Origin: DASUPK01 sp035456265
GTDB taxonomy: Bacteria; Actinomycetota; Thermoleophilia; Solirubrobacterales; 70-9
DNA: 28,586 bases
Assembly: GCA_035456265.1 (NCBI GenBank)
Contig: DATIDP010000022.1
Coordinates: 1 to 28,586, forward strand
Direction of reading: 5' to 3'
Shown in pieces: positions 1 through 6,111 of this stretch. Both the position numbers and the translations under genes were made by a program. Numbering within the stretch: the stretch's first letter is position 1; the number at the start of each line of letters is the position of its first letter. The notes below the pieces were generated by a model. It did no database searches. It had not been told where the DNA came from and saw only the letters and a program-made list of their open reading frames with translations.

Positions 1-203
1 ATCACCTCGCCCCCAACTAGCGGTCCACCGATGACTGCGACAAGCCAGCCGAAGTCGGGCTCGTCGTCGCGGAAGTTCGCGGTGCAACGGCCGGCGATAT
101 GCAAATCGGGTCGGTCGGCCCGAACCTCGAGCGGCACCCAGCCGCAGGCCGCGATAGCCAACGCGGCATGTGCTGCTTCGTGAGTTCGGGTGCCTGCGTT
201 CAT
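1..203 (-). CDS. Zinc-metalloprotease-like protein (HEAAH motif), partial
   Basis: The gene starts at 203 and runs off the left edge, leaving 67 visible residues. Residues 8-12 read HEAAH inside the longer THEAAHAALA, which resembles the active-site helix of FtsH-type M41 peptidases (HEAGHA); two histidines and a glutamate of this kind normally bind and activate a catalytic zinc. No AAA ATPase precedes it, because the motif lies at the very N terminus, so this is not FtsH itself but a short stand-alone zincin-like protein of the sort found on phages and integrative elements. Its ATG overlaps the stop of the upstream gene as ATGA, implying translational coupling. The third zinc ligand cannot be seen because the C terminus is missing, so protease activity is inference. 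Confidence 0.6.
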   Translation of the reverse strand, partial: MNAGTRTHEAAHAALAIAACGWVPLEVRADRPDLHIAGRCTANFRDDEPDFGWLVAVIGGPLVGGEV

Positions 204-871
204 GCCCGTCGCATCCACGCCGGCGGTTTCAACGTCGCCCGGTACTCGTCTTCGAGTCGTTGCAGACGCTCGGCCTCGCGGTCCTTCGCGGCCTGCTGCC
301 GCTCCCATTCCTCGCGCCGCTTTTCGTCCTCGCGACGCAGCCGCTCGGCTTCCTCACCAACCGCTTTCAGGCCACCCGACGGCTTGACGACGTAGCGCGG
401 CTCGGGTGGAAGGTGGTCCTCGGGACCGGCGCGATCCTTGTGCGACGGGCACCACCACTTGCGATCCGCGACGGGTCGCAAAGAGCCGTTCGGGTTCGTT
501 GCCCAGACGTTGCAGCCCTCAGCGGCGCAGGCGGCGAGCCGCCTGCCCTGGGCGTCCGGCCCCCACCGCAGCGAGCGGTTTGTGGCTGCGGCTTGCGCTT
601 CAAACTGCTCGTCCCCGATCGTCGGCATACCCAGCGACGTCCGAGCCCGATCCACGAGCTCTCGCCGTCCCTGCGGACCAGCGGTCGCGAGCAGGTCGAG
701 TGCGTCGCCGAACCTCTCGATGCGGCCGTGCCGCATGACGAGATCGAGCCCGATCCGGTTGACGACGCGGCGCTCGTCGCCGGTGAGCATTTCCCTCGTG
801 TAGTCGGTGAGCCGGTTCAGGTCGAAGGACTCGTCACGGTTTCGGACTGGGAAACGCAATGGCTCACTCAT
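200..871 (-). CDS. Unknown protein with Cys/His cluster and charged C-terminal coiled coil
   Basis: This 223-residue protein is not one I recognise. Residues 1-90 are predicted mostly helical. A cluster C115, C120, C141 and H144 (ending WWCPSHK) looks like a zinc ribbon or zinc finger. From about residue 170 to 212 there is a continuous run of Glu, Arg and Lys with heptad character, probably a coiled coil. Its start overlaps the previous gene by 8 bases and its stop overlaps the next start as ATGA, so it sits inside a compact operon headed by an excisionase-like protein. A role in an integrated element (replication or DNA binding) is possible, but no catalytic motif supports one. Confidence 0.65.
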   Translation of the reverse strand: MSEPLRFPVRNRDESFDLNRLTDYTREMLTGDERRVVNRIGLDLVMRHGRIERFGDALDLLATAGPQGRRELVDRARTSLGMPTIGDEQFEAQAAATNRSLRWGPDAQGRRLAACAAEGCNVWATNPNGSLRPVADRKWWCPSHKDRAGPEDHLPPEPRYVVKPSGGLKAVGEEAERLRREDEKRREEWERQQAAKDREAERLQRLEDEYRATLKPPAWMRRA

Positions 872-1109
872 GCTTCACGCCGGTCCTTTCCCGATTGCGG
901 TTCGTTGGAAGTAGGTGCAGGCGCCATTCGTTGGAGGTAGTGCCCGGCGCCGCGGGCGGGACGCGAATGCCCGCCGGCGCACAACGGTGGGCGTGCAAGT
1001 CGCCCGCGGCGCCGGTACATCGGTTGAAAGTTGACCGGCGCCGGGACGGAGGAACGAGGAGAGAAGTCCGTCCGCGGCGCCGGGTCGCCTGGTTCCGGCG
1101 ACGGTTCAT
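864..1109 (-). CDS. Small very basic protein, unknown
   Basis: An 81-residue Arg-rich frame. The protein sequence alone is unconvincing, with low complexity and no domain. The support is architectural: its ATG overlaps the stop of the 50-residue gene upstream as ATGA, and its stop lies 8 bases inside the next gene, so it fills exactly the space left in a chain of coupled genes. A competing frame over the same DNA lacks this fit. It could be a basic nucleic-acid-binding peptide, or the interval could simply be a poorly conserved spacer. Confidence 0.4.
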   Translation of the reverse strand: MNRRRNQATRRRGRTSLLVPPSRRRSTFNRCTGAAGDLHAHRCAPAGIRVPPAAPGTTSNEWRLHLLPTNRNRERTGVKHE

Positions 1110-1258
1110 TGACTCCTCGAGCCTGCTGGCGGCTTCTCAGAGCCTCGCCGCCGCGACTCCTCAACTTGCTGGGCCTTCTTCTCGGCGATTTCCAACGCCC
1201 GCCTTGCCAGCTCCTGCGGCGTGTCGGGTCGCCGATGGTCATCGGCCTTGTCGGTCAT
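1106..1258 (-). CDS. 50-residue charged helical protein
   Basis: A short gene that begins as ATGA on the stop of the excisionase-like gene and ends as ATGA on the next start. Codons are strongly G/C at third positions. The product is acidic/basic and helical (central section ELARRALEIAEKKAQQVEE), probably one amphipathic helix or a short coiled coil with a Ser/Pro/Arg tail. No family is recognised. The four-base overlaps on both sides are the main reason to believe it is translated. Confidence 0.55.
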   Translation of the reverse strand: MTDKADDHRRPDTPQELARRALEIAEKKAQQVEESRRRGSEKPPAGSRSQ

Positions 1259-1467
1259 CTCTGCCTTTCGTCTACGAGCCTCGCCATCGGAGCCTCGACG
1301 TTCTCGGTGATCCAGCGTTCGAGCTCGCGCGCCGGGACCAACACCTTTCGGCCGACGCGGACCACTCGCAAGTCCGGTTGGACTCGCTGCTCGAAAGTTG
1401 TAAGCCCCATGCCAAGCGACCTCGCCGCTTCGGCACGGGAAAAAGCGAAGCGCGGCGCGCTGGTCAT
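1255..1467 (-). CDS. Excisionase/AlpA-type helix-turn-helix DNA-binding protein
   Basis: A 70-residue protein of the MerR-like excisionase fold (HTH_17 type). It shows the order expected of the family: a helix-turn-helix beginning FSRAEAARSLGMGLTTFEQ at residues 8-26, a wing with VVRVGRKVLVP at about 36-46, then the closing helix ARELERWI. Such proteins act as recombination directionality factors or as small regulators in phages, plasmids and integrative elements. A good ribosome site (GAGGTGA) lies 7 bases before the ATG. It heads a run of five overlapping minus-strand genes, consistent with the regulatory or excision module of an integrated element whose integrase would lie beyond the left edge. 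Confidence 0.85.
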   Translation of the reverse strand: MTSAPRFAFSRAEAARSLGMGLTTFEQRVQPDLRVVRVGRKVLVPARELERWITENVEAPMARLVDERQR

Positions 1468-1497
1468 TCGGCTGTCACCTCTGCCGGTTTAGGCGTC

Positions 1498-1643
1498 CTA
1501 TTCCAGTTGCGCCTCGACGTAGGCATCCAGCAGACCGGCGGCCTCCCCCTCGGAGCCAGGCATCGGGTGGCCATGGTGGTCCAAGGTGATGCCGATCCCG
1601 TCGGTCCTCAGGGAGGGGAGCTCTCATCCAGAGTGCCGATCAA
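1498..1643 (-). pseudogene. Possible frameshifted small gene remnant
   Basis: Between 1498 and 1623 the minus strand has a stop-free frame with coding-like codon use, including the stretch TLDHHGHPMPGSEGEAAGLL and ending in a TAG. An in-frame TGA at 1624-1626 blocks its 5' end, and the frame with a sensible beginning (from a TTG at 1643, reading LIGTLDESS) terminates at 1608. The two halves join if one base is gained or lost near 1615. It may be a decayed gene, or a short gene starting at the TTG at 1584. No family recognised. Confidence 0.25.
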
Positions 1644-1708
1644 GGAAAATTGACGGCCTCAATTCCACTCCCATGCCGTGAGGTTTCCCCGCCATTAGGC
1701 TGCGACTC

Positions 1709-1879
1709 GTGTTGAAGCGCAATCGGATCGACCTGGCCCTGATACTGATGGCCATTGCCATCGTGCTCAACCTGGTCCTGCTGTTCAGCGGCGAAGCCTC
1801 ACCCGGCTGGCTGCTGGCCGCCGTGATCCTGCTGGGGGCTGCGGGGGCGTCGCTGCTTTCCCAGCGGCGCGAGTACTAG
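1709..1879 (+). CDS. 56-residue two-helix membrane protein
   Basis: A short gene with a GTG start, too small for most gene callers. After a basic N terminus (LKRNRID) come two hydrophobic segments, about residues 8-27 and 33-50, separated by a short Ser/Gly/Glu/Pro loop, and a positively charged C-terminal end SQRREY. The pattern predicts a helical hairpin with both ends inside the cell. No family recognised. Two other small genes nearby (2236-2460 and 3614-3847) have the same two-helix design without obvious sequence identity. A start at the adjacent TTG is equally possible. Confidence 0.55.
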   Translation: MLKRNRIDLALILMAIAIVLNLVLLFSGEASPGWLLAAVILLGAAGASLLSQRREY

Positions 1880-1910
1880 TTCCGGTCGGGATCGTCGAGC
1901 GGCGGCCGCC

Positions 1911-2027
1911 CTACCAGCGCCCGTTGTAGATCGCATCGAGGCGATTCCTGATCCAGCACCACATCGCGCCGAGAAGACGGATGCCGGGAGGGCTCTCGGA
2001 AACCGGCGGTGTTCGGATCAGGCCCAT
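1911..2027 (-). CDS. 38-residue Trp-rich small protein
   Basis: A very short frame from ATG at 2027 to TAG. A purine-rich GAGGAT lies 6 bases upstream of the start, a plausible ribosome site. The product contains MWCWIRNRLDAIYNGRW at its C-terminal end, with three Trp, one Cys and several Arg: an amphipathic segment likely to sit at the membrane surface. I know no family for it. Belief rests on the ribosome site, codon use and the non-random aromatic-rich sequence. Confidence 0.45.
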   Translation of the reverse strand: MGLIRTPPVSESPPGIRLLGAMWCWIRNRLDAIYNGRW

Positions 2028-2139
2028 GATCTAATCCTCATGCGGACGTTCTCCCTCTTCTAGGCGTTTCTCTTCGCTCTGTATCAACGGCACGCGGGGT
2101 GCGGTTCGTTCGGATGGCTCACGCCACCCACCAACCCGA

Positions 2140-2162
2140 ACTCCCGCAGGTAAGACGGGAGT
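2140..2162. repeat. Perfect 7-bp inverted repeat in a gene-poor gap
   Basis: ACTCCCG at 2140-2146 and CGGGAGT at 2156-2162 can form a 7-bp stem with a 9-base loop. It lies in the 208-base gap 2028-2235, beyond the 3' end of the minus-strand gene at 2236. No T-tract follows on either strand, so a terminator role is only a guess. I see nothing else convincing in this gap. Confidence 0.3.
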
Positions 2163-2235
2163 CCGGTCGGGGCTCGGCGGCTATTGCGCTCGCTGAGTCA
2201 GAAAACCGGCGAGTCGTTCAGTTTGAATGGCTGAT

Positions 2236-2460
2236 CTAGTTTTCTGAACTCGTCACGACGCGATAGCTGATCACGAGTGCAGCGATCAGAACGACGCCGA
2301 CCGCAATCAGTCCGCCCCAGCCGCCGAGGAAAACGAACGCCAACGTGATGACGAGGAGGGCCACAGCCATGCCCACGACGAGGGGGATGCCGATCAGGTC
2401 CGAGTCGGTCGGAGGCTCCCACCGGGACTTGCGCTGATCCTGTTCGGGTGACCGGCTCAT
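2236..2460 (-). CDS. 74-residue two-helix membrane protein
   Basis: The N-terminal 24 residues are polar and charged (cytoplasmic), followed by two hydrophobic stretches at about residues 25-44 and 47-66 separated by only a Gly/Trp turn, then a short polar tail. It is a predicted helical hairpin in the cytoplasmic membrane. It lies 17 bases downstream of the next minus-strand gene and is probably cotranscribed with it. No clear ribosome site precedes the ATG. Function unknown; no domain recognised. Confidence 0.6.
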   Translation of the reverse strand: MSRSPEQDQRKSRWEPPTDSDLIGIPLVVGMAVALLVITLAFVFLGGWGGLIAVGVVLIAALVISYRVVTSSEN

Positions 2461-2477
2461 CGGGAGCCAAGCCTACG

Positions 2478-2699
2478 TCAGTTTCCGCGCCAGTTCGTCA
2501 GGTGGTGGCTCCAGTCCGGGTCGACGTTGTCGAGCATCGAGTCGAAGGCATCGACCTCGGCATCTTTCGCATCGAGCTGATAACGACGGGTGCCGTCGTC
2601 TATCACCTGCATTGGCTGGATGTTGAATCGCGCCTCGAACTCGTCGAGGACTTCCCGGCCCCGGTCATCCTCGGGATGGAGTGCGATCACCGCGGCCAT
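2478..2699 (-). CDS. 73-residue acidic cytoplasmic protein, unknown
   Basis: A soluble acidic product beginning MAAVIALHPEDDRGREVLDE with predicted helix-strand-helix character and several Asp/Glu pairs. An in-frame stop lies a few codons before the ATG, which fixes the start, yet no ribosome site is visible, so it may be translated from a leaderless transcript or by coupling. It follows the gene at 2734-2973 after 34 bases. I do not recognise the family. Confidence 0.55.
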   Translation of the reverse strand: MAAVIALHPEDDRGREVLDEFEARFNIQPMQVIDDGTRRYQLDAKDAEVDAFDSMLDNVDPDWSHHLTNWRGN

Positions 2700-2733
2700 T
2701 GGGGCAGTCTAGTTCTGGTCGGGTCCTCGGGGA

Positions 2734-2973
2734 TCAGTCGCCCGGTGGATAGTCCCGGTGAACGTCCTCGTCGTGCCGTAGAAGCGATCGGAGTCGATCC
2801 GAGCCATCGGAGGCGATCCAGCGCTCGTCGATCGGCTCGCCTTGACGGTCGAAGCTTCTGACCTTCAGGTAGCCGGCGCGACTGTCCTCGACCTCCACAT
2901 GTGAGCAACGCTTGGCCTGCTCGGCAACCGACTTCGCCTGCTGCGGCGACAGAATGAGCTTGGGTCCCGGCAT
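2734..2973 (-). CDS. 79-residue protein, unknown
   Basis: I chose the ATG at 2973 because GAGGGG lies 6 bases upstream; an ATG two codons earlier (2979) would put that site against the start. The product begins MPGPKLILSPQQAKSVAEQA, continues with a strand-rich segment (VEVEDSRAGYLKVRSFD) and ends in a charged Arg/Asp/His tail. It resembles small basic-acidic proteins of no assigned role and contains no motif I can name. It is the first of a probable run of three small minus-strand genes (2734, 2478, 2236). Confidence 0.6.
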   Translation of the reverse strand: MPGPKLILSPQQAKSVAEQAKRCSHVEVEDSRAGYLKVRSFDRQGEPIDERWIASDGSDRLRSLLRHDEDVHRDYPPGD

Positions 2974-3439
2974 GTTCATCCCCTCATCATGTCGCTGAAC
3001 CGGAGTCAGTCCGGGAAGCGGTGATGTCGGAAGAGAACCGTCGCCCGCATGTCTTGACAATACGTACAACCATGGGCGAGGATTCACTCCGGGTAGGAGA
3101 AAGGAGTCTTTCTTGATGCGCAATCCTGGGCAGAGCCGAGAAAAGGAGAGGACCTGCTCGATAGCGGGTTGCCCTCGGGAGGTCGTCGACCGCGGCTGGT
3201 GCAGGCGTCACCTAGCCAACTGGCAGCGGACAGGTGACCCAAGAAAGGTCCTGGTGGGCTGGTCCCGACCGGCACGAATCTGAGGGACGGTCGAGAGCGC
3301 CGAGCCTCGATGCCGCCGGGTTTTCGGCGTCGGCCGCTCACATCACATGACGCCCGCCGTCGCGCGGCCGGCGGTCTGTCAGGCATGAGACCCAGCGTCG
3401 CAACCTCCCTCTCCCTCGAGCGCGATAACTGCGTGGGCG
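2974..3439. other. Non-coding stretch with one long hairpin
   Basis: No convincing gene was found in these 466 bases; both strands offer only Arg/Ser/Pro-rich frames typical of untranslated GC-rich DNA. GTCACCT at 3207-3213 pairs perfectly with AGGTGAC at 3232-3238, and inside that loop GCCA pairs with TGGC, giving a two-part hairpin. A TTGACA lies at 3054-3059 but has no good partner -10 box. It may be a structured leader or simply an intergenic spacer. Confidence 0.3.
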
Positions 3440-3499
3440 ATGTCGCGAGGGAACGTCGCGATCGTGCGCCCGGCAATCGAGGCCTTCAACCGACGCGTA
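3440..3499 (+). pseudogene. N-terminal remnant of a SnoaL-like gene
   Basis: The twenty codons from ATG read MSRGNVAIVRPAIEAFNRR, which matches the characteristic opening of the SnoaL/NTF2-like paralogues of this group (MSQENVE-(L/I)VRRAxEAFNRR) seen intact at 3873-4274 on the other strand. After residue 20 all similarity stops and the frame becomes Ser/Pro/Arg-rich. It is therefore a 5' fragment whose remainder has been lost or replaced. Short length limits certainty. Confidence 0.5.
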
Positions 3500-3613
3500 T
3501 CAGCCTCACCCCGGAGGGCAGGATCGCCTCCGGGACCATCCAGGGGAGCCGCGAGGAGGCTCTCCCCGCGCTCTTTCGGCCACCGGTGTCTCCCGCCTGC
3601 GAAGATCGCGACA

Positions 3614-3847
3614 GTGAATGAGACGACGCCCCAGCCGCCTCACAACCCGCTGAAGCGCGAGTCCGACATGTTTCGCGTGCTGGTCATGTTCGCGGTGGCA
3701 GCGGCGATCGTGATCGTCGTCGCGCTGATCTTCGGCTCCCTGGCCGGCGTGATAGTCGGGGTGATCCTCGTCGCGATCGGCCTGTGGCGGACCTGGAGCC
3801 TGATTCAGAGCTGGCGCCGCCACGGCTCGGACCCCGCCGAGCGCTAG
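3614..3847 (+). CDS. 77-residue membrane protein with paired hydrophobic helices
   Basis: The frame from GTG begins with a Pro/Gln/Asn-rich polar section, then a Val/Ile/Ala-rich hydrophobic block (about residues 22-38 and 42-58, with a Gly/Ser/Leu turn between), and ends in a basic Arg/His/Trp tail. A helical hairpin with cytoplasmic ends is predicted. An ATG at 3668 would remove the polar N terminus and is an alternative start; neither has a strong ribosome site. The gene is separated from the convergent SnoaL-like gene by 25 bases. Function unknown. Confidence 0.6.
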   Translation: MNETTPQPPHNPLKRESDMFRVLVMFAVAAAIVIVVALIFGSLAGVIVGVILVAIGLWRTWSLIQSWRRHGSDPAER

Positions 3848-3872
3848 CTCCTCTTCGGTAGCTGCCGCCGCC

Positions 3873-4274
3873 CTACTCCGAAAGGCCGGCGGCTTCGAGG
3901 GCCGCTGCCTCGCCATTGAAGGTGCGCCACCGTACGCACTGCGCCTGGCGCCATTCCGCGACCTGCCAGGCATGCCGGTCAATGGTCGCCCCGCTCGCTA
4001 TGCCGTGGCCGCGAAGGTGGACCCGCGCAACGGTCGTGTCGCCTAGGTCTCGAACGTCCTCGACCTCCGTGCTGAAGTCGGGAGCGATGCCGAGCATGTT
4101 CTCCCACCAGCTTCGGATACCGGCGTGGCCGCGCAGGGCCCGGCCGCCTTCCAGAGCCCGAACGAGCGGGCTGTACTCGACGTTGGGGTCGGCAAGCGCG
4201 AGGAGGGCATCGAGGTCGCGCCGGTTGACGGCGTCATTCGCCCGGTAAACCAACTCGACGTTCTCCTGCGACAT
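3873..4274 (-). CDS. SnoaL-like / NTF2-fold protein
   Basis: The 133-residue product starting MSQENVELVYRANDAVNRRD is a single cone-shaped alpha+beta barrel of the SnoaL-like/NTF2 family, close to the family's usual 110-150 residues. The order is typical: N-terminal helices, the LDALLALADPNVEYSP strand entry, the GHAGIRSWWENML helix, then beta strands ending in the recurrent C-terminal ALEAAGLSE. The ATG at 4274 is preferred over one eight codons upstream because paralogues begin MSQENVE. Members are small-molecule-binding proteins or enzymes, but the substrate cannot be read from sequence. It is the only intact copy among several remnants in this region. Confidence 0.8.
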   Translation of the reverse strand: MSQENVELVYRANDAVNRRDLDALLALADPNVEYSPLVRALEGGRALRGHAGIRSWWENMLGIAPDFSTEVEDVRDLGDTTVARVHLRGHGIASGATIDRHAWQVAEWRQAQCVRWRTFNGEAAALEAAGLSE

Positions 4275-4318
4275 CGCGCACGCAGTATCTCGCCGCAACC
4301 GAGCGGCGCGGGAGATCG

Positions 4319-4486
4319 TTAGTCGGTGACCAGATCGACCAACTTGATCACGCCGTAGGCGGCTCCCCCAACGAGCGAAAGCGCGAGCGCCTTGCCGGTG
4401 ACACCGCCGATGCCCTTCACCCGACTCGTCCTGAGCGCCTCCCAGCGGATCGGGACGACCTCGATTTGACGGTACCCATCAACCAC
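4319..4486 (-). CDS. 55-residue protein with C-terminal hydrophobic segment, unknown
   Basis: From GTG at 4486 the frame reads VVDGYRQIEVVPIRWEALR, then a basic Gly-rich section and a moderately hydrophobic Ala/Leu/Val/Gly stretch ending IKLVDLVTD. An ATG at 4510 adds eight residues. Codon use is coding-like and the preceding SnoaL-like remnant ends about where this frame begins. No family recognised. It could be a genuine small gene or a chance frame in a region of gene decay. Confidence 0.4.
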   Translation of the reverse strand: MVDGYRQIEVVPIRWEALRTSRVKGIGGVTGKALALSLVGGAAYGVIKLVDLVTD

Positions 4487-4529
4487 GGCGCCAGCGTACC
4501 TCGCCGCCAAGCGAGGAGAGTCAGAGGGG

Positions 4530-4650
4530 CCTGGAAGAGGCCGTGCCGCTCCACGGCGGGGCTGAAGAGCTCAAGCAGTGCGTCGTACTCCTTGTTGTTG
4601 TGTGCCCACACGCCACGTTTGAACGCCTCGACGTTCTCCTGCGACAACAC
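4530..4650 (-). pseudogene. 5' fragment of a second SnoaL-like gene
   Basis: Reading from GTG/TTG at about 4650, the first 40 residues (beginning LSQENVEAFKRGVWAHNNKE, continuing through ALLELFSPAVERHG) match the N-terminal third of the SnoaL-like family. The family then requires a GGxxxGxxGI helix and several strands; instead the frame becomes random and ends near 4417. It is a gene fragment, truncated at its 3' side, probably at the point where the 4319-4486 sequence begins. Confidence 0.6.
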
Positions 4651-4652
4651 CT

Positions 4653-4772
4653 CCTCAACCCCGCGGCTTCGAGGGCGTCGGCCTGATCCCGGAAGAACTC
4701 CTGGCAGATGATCTTGCCATCGCGCAGCGTGATGACGTTAGTCAACTCGATGTTCGACTGAGGCCCTCGGCC
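4653..4772 (-). pseudogene. 3' fragment of a third SnoaL-like gene
   Basis: The frame reads GRGPQSNIELTNVITLRDG and then KIICQEFFRDQADALEAAGL, which is exactly the last third of a SnoaL-like protein (the glycine turn, two strands and the ALEAAGL end). Nothing corresponding to its N-terminal two thirds lies upstream: the frame runs directly out of the stop codon of the cytochrome gene at 4794. Its 3' end has no stop of its own and runs into the start of the next remnant (4650), as expected for two formerly tandem paralogues. Confidence 0.6.
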
Positions 4773-4793
4773 TACGCCCCGCCAGACCTGCCT

Positions 4794-5573
4794 TTACTTC
4801 TTGCCGCCGCCCCCGCCACCAGCGCCCCCGCCAGCGGCGCCTCCGCCACCGGCGGCCGCGCCACCGCCGCCCCCACCCGTGGCGGTCTGGAGGTAGGAGA
4901 CGAGCTGCTGGAGCTGGTCGGGCGTCAGGGTCTGGCCGAAGTTCTGGGGCATCACGTTCGGCTGGTAGCCGGGGGTGATCTGGGCGTTCGGGTCGCTGAT
5001 CGACTGTGAGATCTGCTGGGCGCTCATGCCCTTCAGTGCCTCATCCAGGTTGGGGCCCGTGGTGCCGGTTGTGCCGGCCTGGGAGAGGGTGTGGCAGCCG
5101 CCGCAGTTGGTCGCGAAGAATTGCGGCGGCGCGAAGACCGGCGGCTTGATGCCCGGCACGCCCGCCACGCTCGCGACGTAGGCGGCGACGTCGTTCAGGT
5201 CGTCACCCGTGACGAGGTCGGCGGGCATGTAGACGCCGACCTGTTCCGGCGTGGCGGGCCGCGGGTTCTCGACCTGCGCCTTGATCACGCCCTCGAACGT
5301 GTCGGAGTCCTGGCCGTTGGCCCTGGCCTGCTTGAAGGCGTAGTCGAGGTTCGGGCCCACCGCGCCGTTGGTCCCGGCCCCGGTCAGCGTGTGGCAGCTC
5401 CCGCACTTCTGCGTGAACAGCTGCTGGCCCTTCGCCAGGTCGGGCTTTGGGCCGAGGTCGCAACCGGTCAGGCCGATGACGGCCGCGGCTGCGGCCATCG
5501 TGGCGATCACCCAGATCGCCCGCCCGTCTATGCGGCGCCGGGGGGTGTGGTCGCCGTTGATTTCGACCTTCAT
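4794..5573 (-). CDS. Diheme cytochrome c lipoprotein with Gly/Ala-rich tail
   Basis: A 259-residue exported electron carrier. A short N-terminal membrane segment (about 19-37) ends in the lipobox LTGC, so C38 is probably lipidated and the protein held on the outer face of the cytoplasmic membrane. Two class I cytochrome c domains follow, each with a CxxCH heme-attachment site (CGSCH 57-61; CGGCH 157-161) and a likely distal Met (M116 in VYMPADL; M208 in NVMPQNF). From residue 232 to 257 the chain is almost only Gly and Ala, ending KK. I placed the start at the ATG of 5573 because an export signal follows at once. It is a natural electron donor to a terminal oxidase, and the oxidase-like operon lies just upstream on the same strand. 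Confidence 0.88.
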   Translation of the reverse strand: MKVEINGDHTPRRRIDGRAIWVIATMAAAAAVIGLTGCDLGPKPDLAKGQQLFTQKCGSCHTLTGAGTNGAVGPNLDYAFKQARANGQDSDTFEGVIKAQVENPRPATPEQVGVYMPADLVTGDDLNDVAAYVASVAGVPGIKPPVFAPPQFFATNCGGCHTLSQAGTTGTTGPNLDEALKGMSAQQISQSISDPNAQITPGYQPNVMPQNFGQTLTPDQLQQLVSYLQTATGGGGGGAAAGGGGAAGGGAGGGGGGKK

Positions 5574-5709
5574 CGGGGCCGGAATCCTATATGTCGCCCC
5601 CGCGCTCCCGGCGCCTTCCCAGGCGTGGGATAAGCTTGCGCGGAAAGGCACTTGGGGCCGCCGGAAGGCGACCGCGGGTGCGCTGCCGACGGCGGAAGGA
5701 GAGCGTCGA

Positions 5710-6111
5710 GTGCAGGTTCGCCAGGGCATGTCGAGCGTCGTGCTGGCCGTGGGTCCTGGCCACACCCTGCGGGAGACGGCGACGAAGATGACCGAGAAGG
5801 GCACCGGTGCCGCCCTCGTCTTCGACGACGAATCGCCGGCCCCGCGGATCATCACCGAGCGCGACATCCTGAACGCCGTCGGGACCGGCAAGGACCCGGA
5901 CACCGAGAAGGTCGCCGATCATATGAGCGAGAGCGTCATCTCCGCGGCGCCCGATTGGAGCCTCGAGCAGGCGGCCGAGGAGATGGTCCAGCGGGGCATC
6001 CGCCACCTGGTCATCGTCGAGCGCGGCGAGCTGGTCGGGGTGCTCTCGATGCGGGACATAGTCCGCTGCTGGACCGAGGTCGGGGCGACCTCGTCGATGA
6101 GCCCTCCCTAG
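5710..6111 (+). CDS. Two-CBS-domain protein
   Basis: The 133-residue product is a stand-alone pair of CBS motifs forming one Bateman module (CBS1 about 9-58, with RIITERDIL; CBS2 about 70-122, with RHLVIVERGELVGVLSMRDI). Such modules bind adenine nucleotides and report energy or redox state; free-standing copies usually act as regulators of other proteins. The GTG at 5710 is chosen because GGAGAG lies 6 bases upstream. It is divergent from the cytochrome gene and converges with the 88-residue membrane protein gene, sharing four bases (CTAG) at their stops. A regulatory link to the respiratory genes is only suggested by position. Confidence 0.85.
   Translation: MQVRQGMSSVVLAVGPGHTLRETATKMTEKGTGAALVFDDESPAPRIITERDILNAVGTGKDPDTEKVADHMSESVISAAPDWSLEQAAEEMVQRGIRHLVIVERGELVGVLSMRDIVRCWTEVGATSSMSPP

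Noticed and set aside
868..1242. A 124-codon minus-strand frame in the mobile-element region
   Set aside because: It conflicts with the 50-residue and 81-residue genes, which fit the overlap pattern on both sides; its sequence is low in complexity.
859..1653. A 264-codon plus-strand frame antisense to the excisionase operon
   Set aside because: It is antisense to a recognisable helix-turn-helix gene and shows no family features.
2114..2239. A 41-codon plus-strand frame in the gap before the two-helix membrane protein gene
   Set aside because: Codon use is unlike the neighbours, it spans the inverted repeat at 2140-2162, and no ribosome site is present.
3054..3083. A promoter candidate with a perfect TTGACA
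   Set aside because: No acceptable -10 hexamer at 16-18 bases (only GAGGAT) and no gene follows within a reasonable distance.
3084..3476. A 130-codon minus-strand frame
   Set aside because: Arg/Ser/Pro-rich, no ribosome site, and it overlaps the start of the SnoaL-like remnant and a non-coding hairpin.
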